A stretch of 64,000 nucleotides of DNA from Anisakis pegreffii (lineage: Eukaryota > Nematoda > Chromadorea > Rhabditida > Anisakidae), in the NCBI GenBank assembly GCA_035041965.1, contig JAPYMA010000858.1, forward strand, positions 62,001-126,000. Direction: 5' to 3'. Made by a program: the position numbers and the translations under genes. Under the pieces are notes generated by a model that was not told the DNA's origin, made no database searches, and saw nothing but the letters and a program-made list of their open reading frames with translations. Position 1 is the stretch's first letter, and each line of letters opens with the position of its first letter. Shown one piece after another: positions 11,871 to 31,781 of this stretch.

Positions 11871-12640
11871 TCTTAACATATCATCTCTTTTGAGAGACAT
11901 TATAAGCGCTTAGCCACAGGATATCCCTGCTCCATAAAATTAGAATATTCAGCGGCTTTTAATTTCATGTGAAACTCGATGAGTTTTATTAAAATCTGCA
12001 TGGCTTTCTTCTTTGCTGTCATATCGCTCTTTTCATGCTTAAGTTTTCTTCCAAATGCATGCTGTGCCATGAATCTCTGCCTCCCATATTCTTTGTTTAT
12101 CCTTCATTAGTTTTTGTTTCAAACGCAGTTACAGATTGGGTAACCAAACTCAGTCATTTAGGATAATTACGTATGTTTCGTTGAATTTATTCCGAATGAA
12201 TCATACGCTATAATTGTTAGAAATATTGTTCTATGGCTTTATCTGATGATAACAAATTTAGTGCTTCAGAGCAGTGTTCTACCTTGTGTGTTGGATTCGT
12301 CAGTTTGCCTTACTGGAGACAAATTAATTGGCGTAAAGAACTAGTGCCGTGATGTCTGCTTTTCTGTTGATGCTTAAATATATGTGATAAGTTGCATGAT
12401 AGGCTGTGATATATGTCGTTATGTGATATATTTTGAATGTTGTGACGTGATATGTGTTATCTGTTGTGATGCTTTATGTATTGTATGCTGTTTTTTTTCA
12501 TTTTCATTTTTGATGTGATTTATGTGAAAAGCGTAAAAGTTTTGGGGAGGGGGGTGTTGTTATTTTTGGCTTATTTTTGTTGCTGTTGTTTGTTTCTTTG
12601 TGTTGTTGTTTGTTTGTTTATTTTTATTGTTGTTTTTGTT
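11871..12640. other. No gene recognised; TGTGAT-rich and T-rich low complexity
   Basis: Apart from loose TGTGATAT repeats (12,370-12,470) and a strongly T/G-biased tract (12,480-12,645), I see nothing here. The tract gives a hydrophobic open frame that is a composition artefact. Confidence 0.5.
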
Positions 12641-12644
12641 CTTG

Positions 12645-12703
12645 AAAGAGCTCTTTAGGGACTTCGTCTCCCGGCCACTTCGTGTGGTTATAAAGAGTTC
12701 TTT
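12645..12703 (+). ncRNA. Compact 59-nt foldable element with two UUCG-type hairpins
   Basis: A 13-bp outer stem, aaagagctcttta pairing with taaagagttcttt (one G.U), encloses two short hairpins in tandem: ggga-cttcgtc-tccc and ccac-ttcgt-gtgg. Together they make a three-way-junction shape. No known small RNA family is recognised. The T-rich tract just upstream and the lack of an obvious promoter leave transcription open. Confidence 0.3.
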
Positions 12704-12899
12704 AAATCGGTACTGCCCGGCTAGTGAATGACATTCGCATATTTTGTGTTAGGCACTGTTTACAGATGAATGAATCAAAAATTATCTTTTGGGTGGTGAA
12801 ATTTGAGTCACTAGTGAATGGAGACGTGTTCACTAGCTAGGTGGTACCACCTGATTTCCAGTTCAGATCAGAGGTTGAGGCTGTTAGTGTTTTTGCGAG

Positions 12900-13140
12900 A
12901 CTTGGAGGGATTTGGATAGGTTCATTCTTATGGGATGACAGCCATCGATCGCTCTGGTGCTTTGGGTAGTAAATGGCTTGTCAGCTCGGATCAGTCAGGG
13001 TTGTTAAGACGTTTTTTACCCGAAGATAGAACTGGAAATCAGGCTTTTCTTTTCTGGGCCCCTGATGGCGAAACGGCACTTCGGCACCCGTCTAGCGGTC
13101 AGTGGGCCCCAAAAACGGTTAAGTTGGTTCGTCTGTGACA
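12900..13140 (+). other. GC-richer segment with a 68-codon open frame, unassigned
   Basis: Base composition rises here, and a frame from 12935 to 13138 is open from an ATG (residues such as LPEDRTGNQAFLFWAPDGE). No family is recognised. A weak tandem echo (aagttggttcgtctgtgacag, then aagttaattcgttcagcagtgacagg) follows at about 13,120-13,206. It may be part of a repeat rather than a gene. Confidence 0.2.
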
Positions 13141-13469
13141 GCTGCTTCTAGAAATTTTCAAATTCCCGCTTTTGAAAGGCAAGTTAATTCGTTCAGCAGT
13201 GACAGGTTGCCACACTTGGCACATAGGCAAATTTGCACTGCTTGTTTTTTTATTCGTTTATTTCAAGATTTTTATCCGTTTTCAAGGTATTTCAAGATTT
13301 TATCCGCTGAATAAGATGTGTAGGGAATTACTTCTTAAGTTGATGCAATGAGGAAATCGTAAGGAGGAAGTTTACCTCATAGTCATCCGAATTATTCCGT
13401 GCTTCACATTGTAACCTCTACTTTGTAAGTCGTTTAGGTTGTAACCGTATAATTCATAATAGTATTAGT

Positions 13470-13565
13470 CAGGACGCAACTTTTTGGCCAGTGAACTCCG
13501 TCGGAGCAAAGTGGCCAGGAAATTGCCCTCTGTCGGAGATCCCGTCATCCGACGAACAATATTTC
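13470..13565 (+). repeat. Copy C of the G-rich/ccgacgaaca family (diverged)
   Basis: Contains ccgtcggagcaaagtggcc, tgtcggagatcccgtcatcc and gacgaacaatat, echoing blocks at 2.42-2.55 and 3.46-3.66 kb. It lies about 370 bp upstream of the TRMT11 start codon. Confidence 0.4.
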
Positions 13566-13675
13566 AGAATATGATCTGTAGGTTATAGATTGCTACTCGA
13601 AATATATATTTTTCTATTGCCTTGGACGTAACGGACTTGTAAGAATTATATTAAACATCAGATGAAGAGATCTGG

Positions 13676-13810
13676 TTTCGGTCACAGCTACGTTCATTCT
13701 GTTCGTTTTGTGCGCTTTTACGAAGCGTTTTCCTCTAATTCTCTCGCCTTTCAACATTCGGACGCGCTCGCGTATGAAAGTGCACTTTACCTTCCCAACC
13801 TCTCATCATT
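13676..13810 (+). repeat. Dispersed repeat, copy near TRMT11
   Basis: Very similar to 48819-48960, including an identical run of about 30 bases through tttgtgcgcttttacgaagc. It shares the CpG-rich string cgcgtaygaaagtgca and then ccaaccyc. A third, shorter, reversed copy lies at about 43,235-43,285. No function recognised. Confidence 0.65.
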
Positions 13811-13936
13811 GAGTAGCATGGTGCTTTTTGTGGGAGTTAAATAAAAGCTTTGCAAGTAACCATTTTTCAGATACTGTAATTTAATATCAAATTTAACGAA
13901 TAACAGTTGCTGTTATTTGGATATTTGTAGCTGAAT

Positions 13937-16900
13937 ATGAAAAGTTATGTATTGGTGTTCTCTCAGTCGCATACAAATTTTCGATTAGCTGAATTCGAGA
14001 GCGTTTGTTCGTTATATCAGATTGCAACACACTCGTCGAGTTCAATATTAACTGAGGTTCAATTTCTTTTTTATTTATGTTTTGCTTTCAAAGTGGTCAG
14101 TTTTTCGTTTCATTCAAATTGAACTTCTGATCGACGCTTGTTACCTTTTAATCGAATAATTTTGTGTTTAACTTTGGTCGGCAGAACAGACACGTTTGTG
14201 CTGATTGCAAGAGAAATTGTGATTGCATAACTGGTGACAGTTTCCTCAGAAACATGTTTTCGTCATGGAGTTCGAATCAGATGCGTGCGTTCGGAAGATT
14301 CTCTCAAGGTCGATGCTGCTCAAGACAGCGCTGGAACTGATAGCGTTCGGTGATAACTACGACCAACTGGTCAACGCTCTTCACGCTAAAACCACTCAAC
14401 TGCAGGTTATACTTATATTTTGCTGTTAAGAATGTGCCTAACATATGTGTGCGCCCATGGTATTGGTAGAAACCCAAATAATACAGGTCAGGTCGAGTTT
14501 TCCGTTCACCTTCGCATTTTAATCGTTGGTGGAAAAGAGTAACACTTGTTACGCTTGTTTTTATCCTGTGTCGTAAATCATTTCGCAAGTTTGATTAGCT
14601 AACTGTAAGCGTTTTATATATTTTTGATTAAATTATGTGAAAACTCGATGAATTAGTTATCAAACAGTTCAATTCGCCATTAGTTTTGTTTTAAGTGATA
14701 CATTGTAAACGACTAAATATTATCGGTTTAAGAAATACAATTCGCCACAACAGTCATTCGCGATTCGTATTCGTCCAATTGGAAGGAAGCGTGATGCGGC
14801 ATATTGCAGTCAGATTATTAATGTTCGTTAATTCATTTAAAGTTTCAATAGCGAGAAGATAGCGTTTACGAAGTGTAGACTTAATCGTTCAGAGATTATC
14901 TAAGAAAGGCTGTGCGGATCTGACGAATTATGATAATAGATCGTGGATTCAACGATCTAGTTCTGTTATCGTTGTAGGACTTGCATTTTTGTTATTGAAA
15001 TTTGTATGGCCACAATTGCTTATCGTCTTGCTCTTTTCAGAAGCTAGGAGACGTGTTACCATTGGACGATAGTCCGATTGATTTGGAAAATGCGGAGAAT
15101 ATGTTCACAGTGATCGAAGAGTATAATGGAAAGTCGAATCAGAGTGATTCTTCTCCTGACACTGTCTACTTTGGAAGGCTCGTTAGTAGTTATTGTCACA
15201 TTTCATTCGATACATCGCCATTCTTCATTGTACCTTAAATAATGACGCAGATGAATGATGTAAAGTTTCATTGAATTTCGAATCTTGATGTGGTGAATGT
15301 AAATTTCACGAGAAATAGTTCGATTGCCTTTATGTACTGCATATTCAGATTGGTCACGGTCAGTATCGTCTGAAGAATACTTATAATTTGAAAGATCGAT
15401 GCTACATCGGTAATACAACTATGGATCCAGAGTTGTCTTTTATACAGGCCAATTTAATACGAGCCAGTGCTGGTTCCATTGTTCTGGATCCATTTTGTGG
15501 TACAGGTAGGTCATCTTTGCATTTTGTGTTCGAATTGGCATATATGAATTTTAAATTTTTTTCCCATTGGAATTCCAACTCTCAGTAATAGTTTAGAATT
15601 GACGGTTATTTGATATTTCGATATTCATTTTGATGTGGATGAAATTATGCAATTTTTTGAAGCACATCCAGTACAAGATAAGTTGAAATTCATCAAAAAG
15701 TTATTATGTTTGTTCAATCGACGGTATGATACTGTGCATTCATTTTCATTAATGTTCTTCGTGTGTGCATTAATCGATCATTTTAGGTGGACTTCTAGTA
15801 CCCGTGGCACATTTTGGTGGTATTGTTTTGGGTACGGAGATTAACTATCAGATTGCCAAAGCAGTTGGTTAGGAGTTAAATTATTTAATTTTTAATTTAC
15901 TTTGATATATTCCCACATTTTCCAGTATGTTCTGTTCATTTTTATTTTGTTGTAATGGAAGACATTCAAAAAATGAATGAAGTTCAGGTAAATCATCTCG
16001 AGTTGGTGTAAAATATCTGACAGAAGAGCAGTCAGTCTATGCGAATTTCGAACAGTATTCACTCGATGATCGTTTCATGTCACTGATAATAGCAGATGCT
16101 AGTCAGCATGAAATATGGAGGAGAGCATCGAAGGATAATACTGATGGTGTGGATGAGAATGACGGTATTTTTGATGCGATCGTTGCCGACCGTTAGTTAT
16201 ACATTTAAGTTCTTGAGGTGCTTTTGCGTTTTGCTGCTCTCATGGAAACATATTAACTTCTTATCTCAAATATGCAGTTTTTTGTTTTGCATCATTCGGT
16301 CCTTCCAGTGATATCACTATCAATCTGCATTTATTTGATTGTGGTTTGGTTTTGATTGCTCGATTATTCTGCTCTGAATATCTTGAGTCAGCATTCCTTC
16401 TTTTCCATTATGATCTAAAGCTGAGGTCAGTTATGAATACTTCATGTTTTTTTTTGCAGTCATTGAATGTGTCTTCGTATATTCTAGCACCGTATGGAGT
16501 ACGCGAGAAAGGCCGTAAAGTTGGTAATAAGGAACGAAAAGCGCATTGGACATTACCTGGAAGTGAACAGTACGCTTGACTTTCTCTTGCTGATTACCTT
16601 CGAATTCTCGAAATTTTGATATGATTTGGTATATTGGTCGCATTAACGATGACGAAAAATTCACTGCGAACAGAATTATTTTGTTGTTTCGAAATAAAAT
16701 ACGTTGAAAGTTTGAAAATGTTTTTGTTTATTGATTATGAACCGGAATAGTGGAGTGATTAATCGATTGCAGTGCAACGCATTATCCAGAGAAGAAGAAA
16801 TACGCTTTGAATTCGGTATTCCTCGACTTGCTTGACTTGGCTGCTCATGTGCTCGTCATTGGTGGAAGGCTATCGTTTTGGTTTCCGGTCTTTCTTGGAG

Positions 16901-19900
16901 AGTAAGTGCTAATTTTTTATTCCTTTTGAAGCATTTCGTAGGTTATAATACTCTTCAATTCAAAACTCTCCGAAGATCGCTCTTCAGTTCATTCCATTCG
17001 TTGTTGTGTTATCAATTTCAACGGAAAGTTTTCATTTCATTCTAAAAGAATTATTTGATTTACTTTGTTATTCTTAATATTCTTCGTTCCTACATGTTCC
17101 ATTTCAATTTCTAAGCGAAAGTTATTGTTTTGGATTAATCGAAAGCAATATCCTCCATTTGTGCCTTCTAATGAGGTAATATGTGTGCGTTTATCATTCT
17201 CTTAGCCATTTTAAGAGCCATGTGCAGATTCGGTGAATTCTTTGATGATCTTAGACACTGAATTCGCTGTTAACATGCGGTATTGTTTGAAGTTGGCACA
17301 TTGATTTAATTAATCAGTTTCAAACTGGCTGTAAATGCAGATAAATAGCGCAGTTTGACATGATTGTTGAATGCTTGAACAGTGTTTAAACAATTTTGAA
17401 CACGTATGTTTATGGCAACATTATGAGTGCATTGGTCACATAAGAAGATTGACGTATAATGAACATTTTGAATTGCATTCAGTTCAGAGTAGCTGATATG
17501 AGCAAGTGGTGTGATATGCAGTTAGAGTGATGTGTGATTTGTTGTGTGAAATGTAAATGCGTATTAGTCGATTGTTGTATGTTAAAGCAGAACGTGAATG
17601 AACATCGTTCAGTAACCGTCAATGCATGAACCGATCAAGTTGTTTTAAGCGGGACAACAAATGAATGGGGGTTGTTGAGCATCTCGAGTGTAGTCGGTAA
17701 CTGAAGCAACGCATTTGTATCCAGTAGGGCAGGATTCATTCTCATCGTCGATATTCGGTGTACATGGAATCAGACTGAGATCATCTTCTGATTTTGAACT
17801 GGATGGGCATTCTGAAATGAAACAATTCTGAATCTTTCATTTCATACTTCCGGCATTTCATATAATGTTGTTAAAATGAGTCATTTCGGAAACATCGAAT
17901 TTGAAATTATTTTCTTCTTGAATTTCATTTCGTCTAGTTCTTTTACACGAATCAAGAGAAATCAAATTCGTCACTAAGTATGAGCAAATTACGAAAAAAT
18001 CTCACTCGCAATAGATAAAACTTCAATGGGTATCATAAACGTTTACAGCTGTTGAAAAGACAAACTTGGCATAACAGCATCGTTGAGAGGTTTACAGCAA
18101 ATGTGACTTTTTGTAACGATACTGAATAGGCATTGGGCGTTCGAGTCTGCGCAACGTTGATGTGCCGAACATTGTGAAGGCTCGCCGCGTTGAAGCCATG
18201 CATGATAGCATTCATCTACTAGAAAGATAACGTTCACTTTGCATTGTTATTCAAGAAATATCATTTCTACTTCATTAGTTATTTGCATTATTCATTCAGT
18301 TGTTCGATAATGAATTCATGTTCGTTTTAACATATGCCTATCACAATCGTGTTATCATTATCCCATTTGTGCACTCATTGTCTGTAAGTGGCCAACCACT
18401 AGCATCCTCATAAATTACCATTCTGTTGACAAGGAAAGATTAAGTAATACCCAGTGGTATAATAGATTAAGGGCCTGAAACTTCTTCCATACAACCTATG
18501 ACCTGGTCTCTATCTATCAGAAAACAAAACTGAGTATTCGTTTCTTGGGAAGAAAAATTAGTGTTGAAGACTGGCAAGAAATGCAACAAAACTTACAACA
18601 GGATGCGACACTGATGAAATATGCAATTATGATGAGAAGGACGTTCATTTGTACTGGATTCTGCAAAATGAATTATTTGTAGTGTTTGTCGCTTAATAAT
18701 ATTCGATTCCTGATTCGATACCCGGTAAGAAACGAATCGTAATTACAAGATATCTCGCCGCAATTGCGGCTTCTTAATCTGAGCTAATAACCGTGATAAT
18801 CACTTCATAAATGCGCGGACAATCTACTTGAAAAACAGTGAAACAAATTGGGAATGAACTATCCGTTCAAAGGATATCCGACGTGACATCTATTTGATTG
18901 GAAGTGGTAAATTGAGGTGGAATTCACGTCAATTCAGTGGGTGATTAACTGCGAATGATCATCCAAGCGAATTGTTGCGGATTTATATAGCTGTCGCGAA
19001 TGTAAACACACATTATTGTGTTGCATTAAAGCCGGCATGCAAAGTTACAGTAAATGTGCCATCGCTAACAAACAATTCGTTTGCTGTCCGTCATTGTGTT
19101 ATGCGTCTATTTCGTTACCTATTGTTCGTCAGTTAACTCATGCAACAGACAGTTCCATTTGATCTGTGGTGTCATAATCGTTTGACGTTGACTGTGAATG
19201 CTCACAATAATCCCTTTGATCCATTGTTGCAGATAAACTCCATTCTGTTTTTTTTTTGATTCACGCTTTGAGATTAGTCGTTGTTTAAATAGCAAAACCG
19301 GCTCGTTAAAAAGTGAAATTTCTTTGGAACAGCTGTTATAATTTTGATTCATCCTAAACTCCCTTTTGCATGCATTCATTATGTATTTGATAACCGTTTT
19401 TTGAAAAAAATTCCATCCGTACTTGGTACAATTTTTCATGAAATGATGACGTTCACGTGGAGCACTTATGATGGTTTTGTTCGCGTCGTGATCTGTAAAT
19501 AAGGAGCACAGTGCTTTGTAGAGGCACTGAAATTTAAATTCGTTGTTTTAATGCTGTGAATTTGATGAGAATGGAACTGTGTCTTTTCATCACATGTCGT
19601 AAGAAATGAATCATGAGCTGTGATCAAGAAAATGACTGTGATTTCTTGATTCACACTGTATGATCATTCCTTCTTTTTTCATGTTTCAAAAAGAGTTAAC
19701 TTGCATTTTTATTTTCAGGTATTCTGAGGCTGTACTTCCCCGTCACAATGCATTGAAATTGGTCGCCAATTGTGAGCAGCCTCTTGGTACGAAATATTCC
19801 AGGTAAATAGGTTGTATTTGCAGGGTTCTGTAACAATCTAAAAACAAGCTTTGCTTAAGGACGAACCGTTTTGTTTAAATGATAATTCTGTTTTTGAATT

Positions 19901-20605
19901 ATTCTTTCCTTTTCAAACGTAACCCGATCAACTTTCCAACTTGATCACCACAAAAGTGTAAAGTGTTCCCAGGCCTATGAGCGTGTAATAACATGCACTT
20001 CGCAATAGGATAGTCTCTTGTTTGCACGATGCAATTCATATCTCTTTTATTGGTCTTAATTGAGGCGAAAGCAGTTTTATGTGTCTGACATAGTTCAATA
20101 AATTGCTTTCGTGATTCAGTTAAAGCGTGCAGTTTTGTTTGTTTGCTTGTTGCCTTTTATGAGTGTCCGTCAAAACAGTTTATTCAGAGAAACGTTACAT
20201 ATGTCTGTGATGAATTCGATAAGTCGTTAGGGCAGGAATAAGTTGTGACACATTTGGCTGCTTTCTGCATCATGTTGTTATGATGGGCACGGTGTATTTA
20301 TTCGTTTGTTCATTGACTACATAGATCAGCGGAGTGTCTGTCGATGTGCTGTCTGCAATAACAACTTGTATAATAGTTCACAAGAGGAAATTCAAATCAC
20401 AGTCACGACTCGATTAGCTGTGAACGATATTTTTTCCGATTGTAACTTCCGTGTTTCCATAGGCTTATTAATTTGTTTTGTTTTAAGGCGTCTTTTAGTA
20501 TATGAGAAAACTCGAGCACGAAGTGACGGCGATAAAGCGTTCGTTGAGGAAGACTGTTATGCGGAGACGACGTTTCGACAACGAATATTCGTCAATAATG
20601 ATTAA
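13937..20605 (+). CDS. TRMT11: tRNA (guanine-10-N2)-methyltransferase catalytic subunit, TRMT11 family
   Basis: Predicted 453-aa protein in 11 exons: 13937-14056, 14250-14405, 14733-14822, 15041-15181, 15349-15505, 15787-15867, 15988-16191, 16488-16569, 16773-16901, 19719-19802, 20488-20605. All junctions are GT..AG with matching phase. The N-terminal RNA-binding part aligns with vertebrate TRMT11 from its first residues. The SAM-binding motif DPFCGTGG is at about 216-223, and the catalytic DPPYGVRE starts at about 316, its first proline codon split by an intron. GGRLSFWFPV and a late LVANCEQ block are the usual C-terminal landmarks. In other eukaryotes this enzyme works with TRMT112 to make m2G10 in cytoplasmic tRNAs. 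Length is close to the human 463 aa. The acceptor of exon 3 (gtttaag) is weak, so that exon edge is the least certain. Intron 10 (16902-19718) is 2.8 kb with nothing recognised in it. The gene looks intact. Confidence 0.92.
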
Positions 20606-21023
20606 TCTTCTTATACTGCATGATCGCAGTTGTGATATTGACTTGTTACATTGCTGGAGATATGAGGGCTTACGCAAGAATAATTTATCAAGCGAAAATG
20701 AATCAACCACCAGCTCGTGTAATTCAACTTCAGTGTGAGCTTTTGGATAATCACCTTGCAATGTTTAATCCGATGTTTCAAGTGATTTTGTATTTTGTTG
20801 AAATTCCGAACTTGAAGATGTAATATGGTTCGATTCGTTTAACAGTCATTCCTTTTAACATCCAACCGCTGTTGTTTTTAGATGCAATTGTTGGTGTTGT
20901 TGTTGTTGCCAGCTGTAAATGATGGTGCTGTTATTATACTCTGTTCAAAAATTGCTTATCACTTGCGTTCATTGAATTGACTTCACTCGTTGAGCTGAAG
21001 GAAATGAAGTTATTTTGCTAATT
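20606..21023. other. No gene recognised (3' flank of TRMT11)
   Basis: Short frames overlap the last TRMT11 exon in other registers. A possible polyadenylation hexamer lies farther on, at about 21,103 (aaaataaaag). Nothing else is visible. Confidence 0.4.
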
Positions 21024-21095
21024 CAGTGGTTCTCAATCTCATTTTTGTCTGCACCTCCTAAAAAATTTCAAAATGTCATCGCACTCCTTGTTGAA
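21024..21095 (+). mobile_element. hAT-type element end (fragment)
   Basis: Begins cagtggttctcaatctc and continues to a gcacctcct string, the typical start of many non-autonomous hAT elements (CAGTGGTTCTCAA...). A matching inverted end was not found nearby, so only a terminal fragment is called. Confidence 0.4.
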
Positions 21096-22120
21096 TTCAT
21101 CTAAAAATAAAAGTAAACGTAAACGGAAGAATTTTCTATGATTAATTCCAGTAACATATGAAAAGTTGTCATTTAGAAAAGAAAAATATTGCAAAAAATA
21201 ATTGCGTAATGTCGCAATAAATTTTCATGCGTGCATGAAATTTCTTTGATTTTGACACGCTTGAATTCAATGACATTTGTTCTCGTTGACTGTCAAAACG
21301 TGGCACTTTGTTGCTGATAGCAATGCACATGTCTGTCCGTGCACCCAAATCATTTCTTGATTTTGCCTTAAATGGCACAAATTTTAACTCGCGTAATTAT
21401 GTCGTTGCGAATGTGATGAGCGCATTCAGCGATTTTTTATAAATTCTTGAAAACTTGTCCATTCCCGTACAACTCCTGGAATACTATCTCGCACTATTGC
21501 TTGAGAAACCCTTGCTAAGCGAAACAACCTGGCGGATTTCTCTTCACTTGTTTATCGACACGAGAGATAGTTTTTTTTATGGGTTTGCAGTTCTGTTCTG
21601 AACCGTGGAACCTTGAGTTCGAAATTTTATGCAGTTGAATTGTGTTTACAATACGAAGAATATTTATAAAGTTTATCAATTTTACCCGATTGCTGACTGC
21701 TATAAGCATTTGTTAATAAAGCTCAAAAATATACACTTAACGTTCTTTAATTATGAAACAGCAATATGCAATTCCGTTAAACATTATTATATAATGGTAA
21801 GCATATGCATATGAACGAAGAAAAACATCATGTTAATGAAAGAATACGTATAGAATAATTTTAGATATCAGTATTCCCCATAAGAATTTAAATATATATT
21901 TTTACGCAGCTTATTGATGTGTACAAATGCAAGTCGTTTGTGGTCTAGTCAATCTCTTATGGCTATAAAAATGGTTGGATCGTTGTCAGTTTCCGGCTAG
22001 ACTCGTTAAAATCACCCTACATTCCAAAGACATTTGAAGTGGTTTTGCATTTGTATGATCATGTATCAACAAAGGTATGAACAGCTCTTGATAACAATGA
22101 TCAAAAGCAGCTCTTAATTA

Positions 22121-22391
22121 CGTATTTCCCCAACTATAAGGCGCATTTAATTTTCTCAAAAAACGACAGTGCGTCTCACCCGAAGCGCCTTATGTATGGA
22201 TTAATTCTGGTTACTGACCTCGAAGTGAATGGTTATTGTGAATGTGTTCAATGAAGTTTGACTGATCTTTTTTGACTTATCAAACTGTTTTGTTTCCCTT
22301 AATGGACTCATAGTCCGGTGCGCTTTATATAAGAAAAAAGCCCTAAAGTAGACCATTCATTGACAGTGCGCCCTATAGTGCGGAAAATACG
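22121..22391. mobile_element. 271-bp MITE-like element with ~25-bp inverted ends
   Basis: The left end is cgtatttccccaactataag. The right end, read on the minus strand, is cgtattttccgcactatagg, and both continue into ggcgca/ggcgcac. Inside, ataaggcgc-like strings recur near both ends (tagtccggtgcgc...). Sequences of the type gtatttTccggactataaggcgcac are a widespread non-autonomous DNA transposon signature. No coding capacity. It lies in the gap between the convergent TRMT11 and carboxylesterase genes. Confidence 0.7.
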
Positions 22392-23032
22392 GTACATATA
22401 ACCGCGTGGTGCCTCAATGCATGCTATCATGAAGGTGGGAAATTCTCATGAAGAAAGATGATTGTTTGAGAGGGAAGAGCCGGTTGAATGTGTGAAATGA
22501 TACAATTCCATGCAATTGATTCAATGAACCAATTCAGAAACGATGAGCGCTCAAACCCCCATTTGAATCATTCGAACTAGACGATAACAATTCATGGCTC
22601 TGCAACTGATTCTATGCCTCGAGTATTCGAGTACAATTTGATCGAATAAAATTTTTGCGACGAAAATCACGAATTGAAAATGCAATTAAGTAATATGCAT
22701 TAATCTGAAACTAAAGTTTCTCTCCTCAGTTTGACTGCATTCCTGATTGCTTTCACTCAAAAGTGAAACTGAGAACACTCGAAAGAATAAACTGAATTCA
22801 CATCATAATCTGAATTCACCTCGAGAATCATCATATCATAATAACATCCACTCTCTCTTTGTTTCAGTCCTGAGGTCACGATCAAAACAATGTTTTTCTT
22901 GAATTTTTTGGACGAAATTTCGAATATGCGGGAAATCGTCATTGCAAACCACCATAAATACCCGCACATAATGATAACTGCAAAAATGAGAATGGATCAA
23001 TTTTTAAGACAGTTAAGATGTAAACACTATTC

Positions 23033-31781
<8,749 letters not shown>

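Noticed and set aside
12476..12658. Hydrophobic 60-codon frame that looks like a membrane protein
   Set aside because: It is the translation of a T/G low-complexity tract.
19119..19439. 106-codon minus-strand frame inside the large TRMT11 intron
   Set aside because: Lysine/asparagine-rich, typical of AT-rich noise; no transposase or other motif visible.
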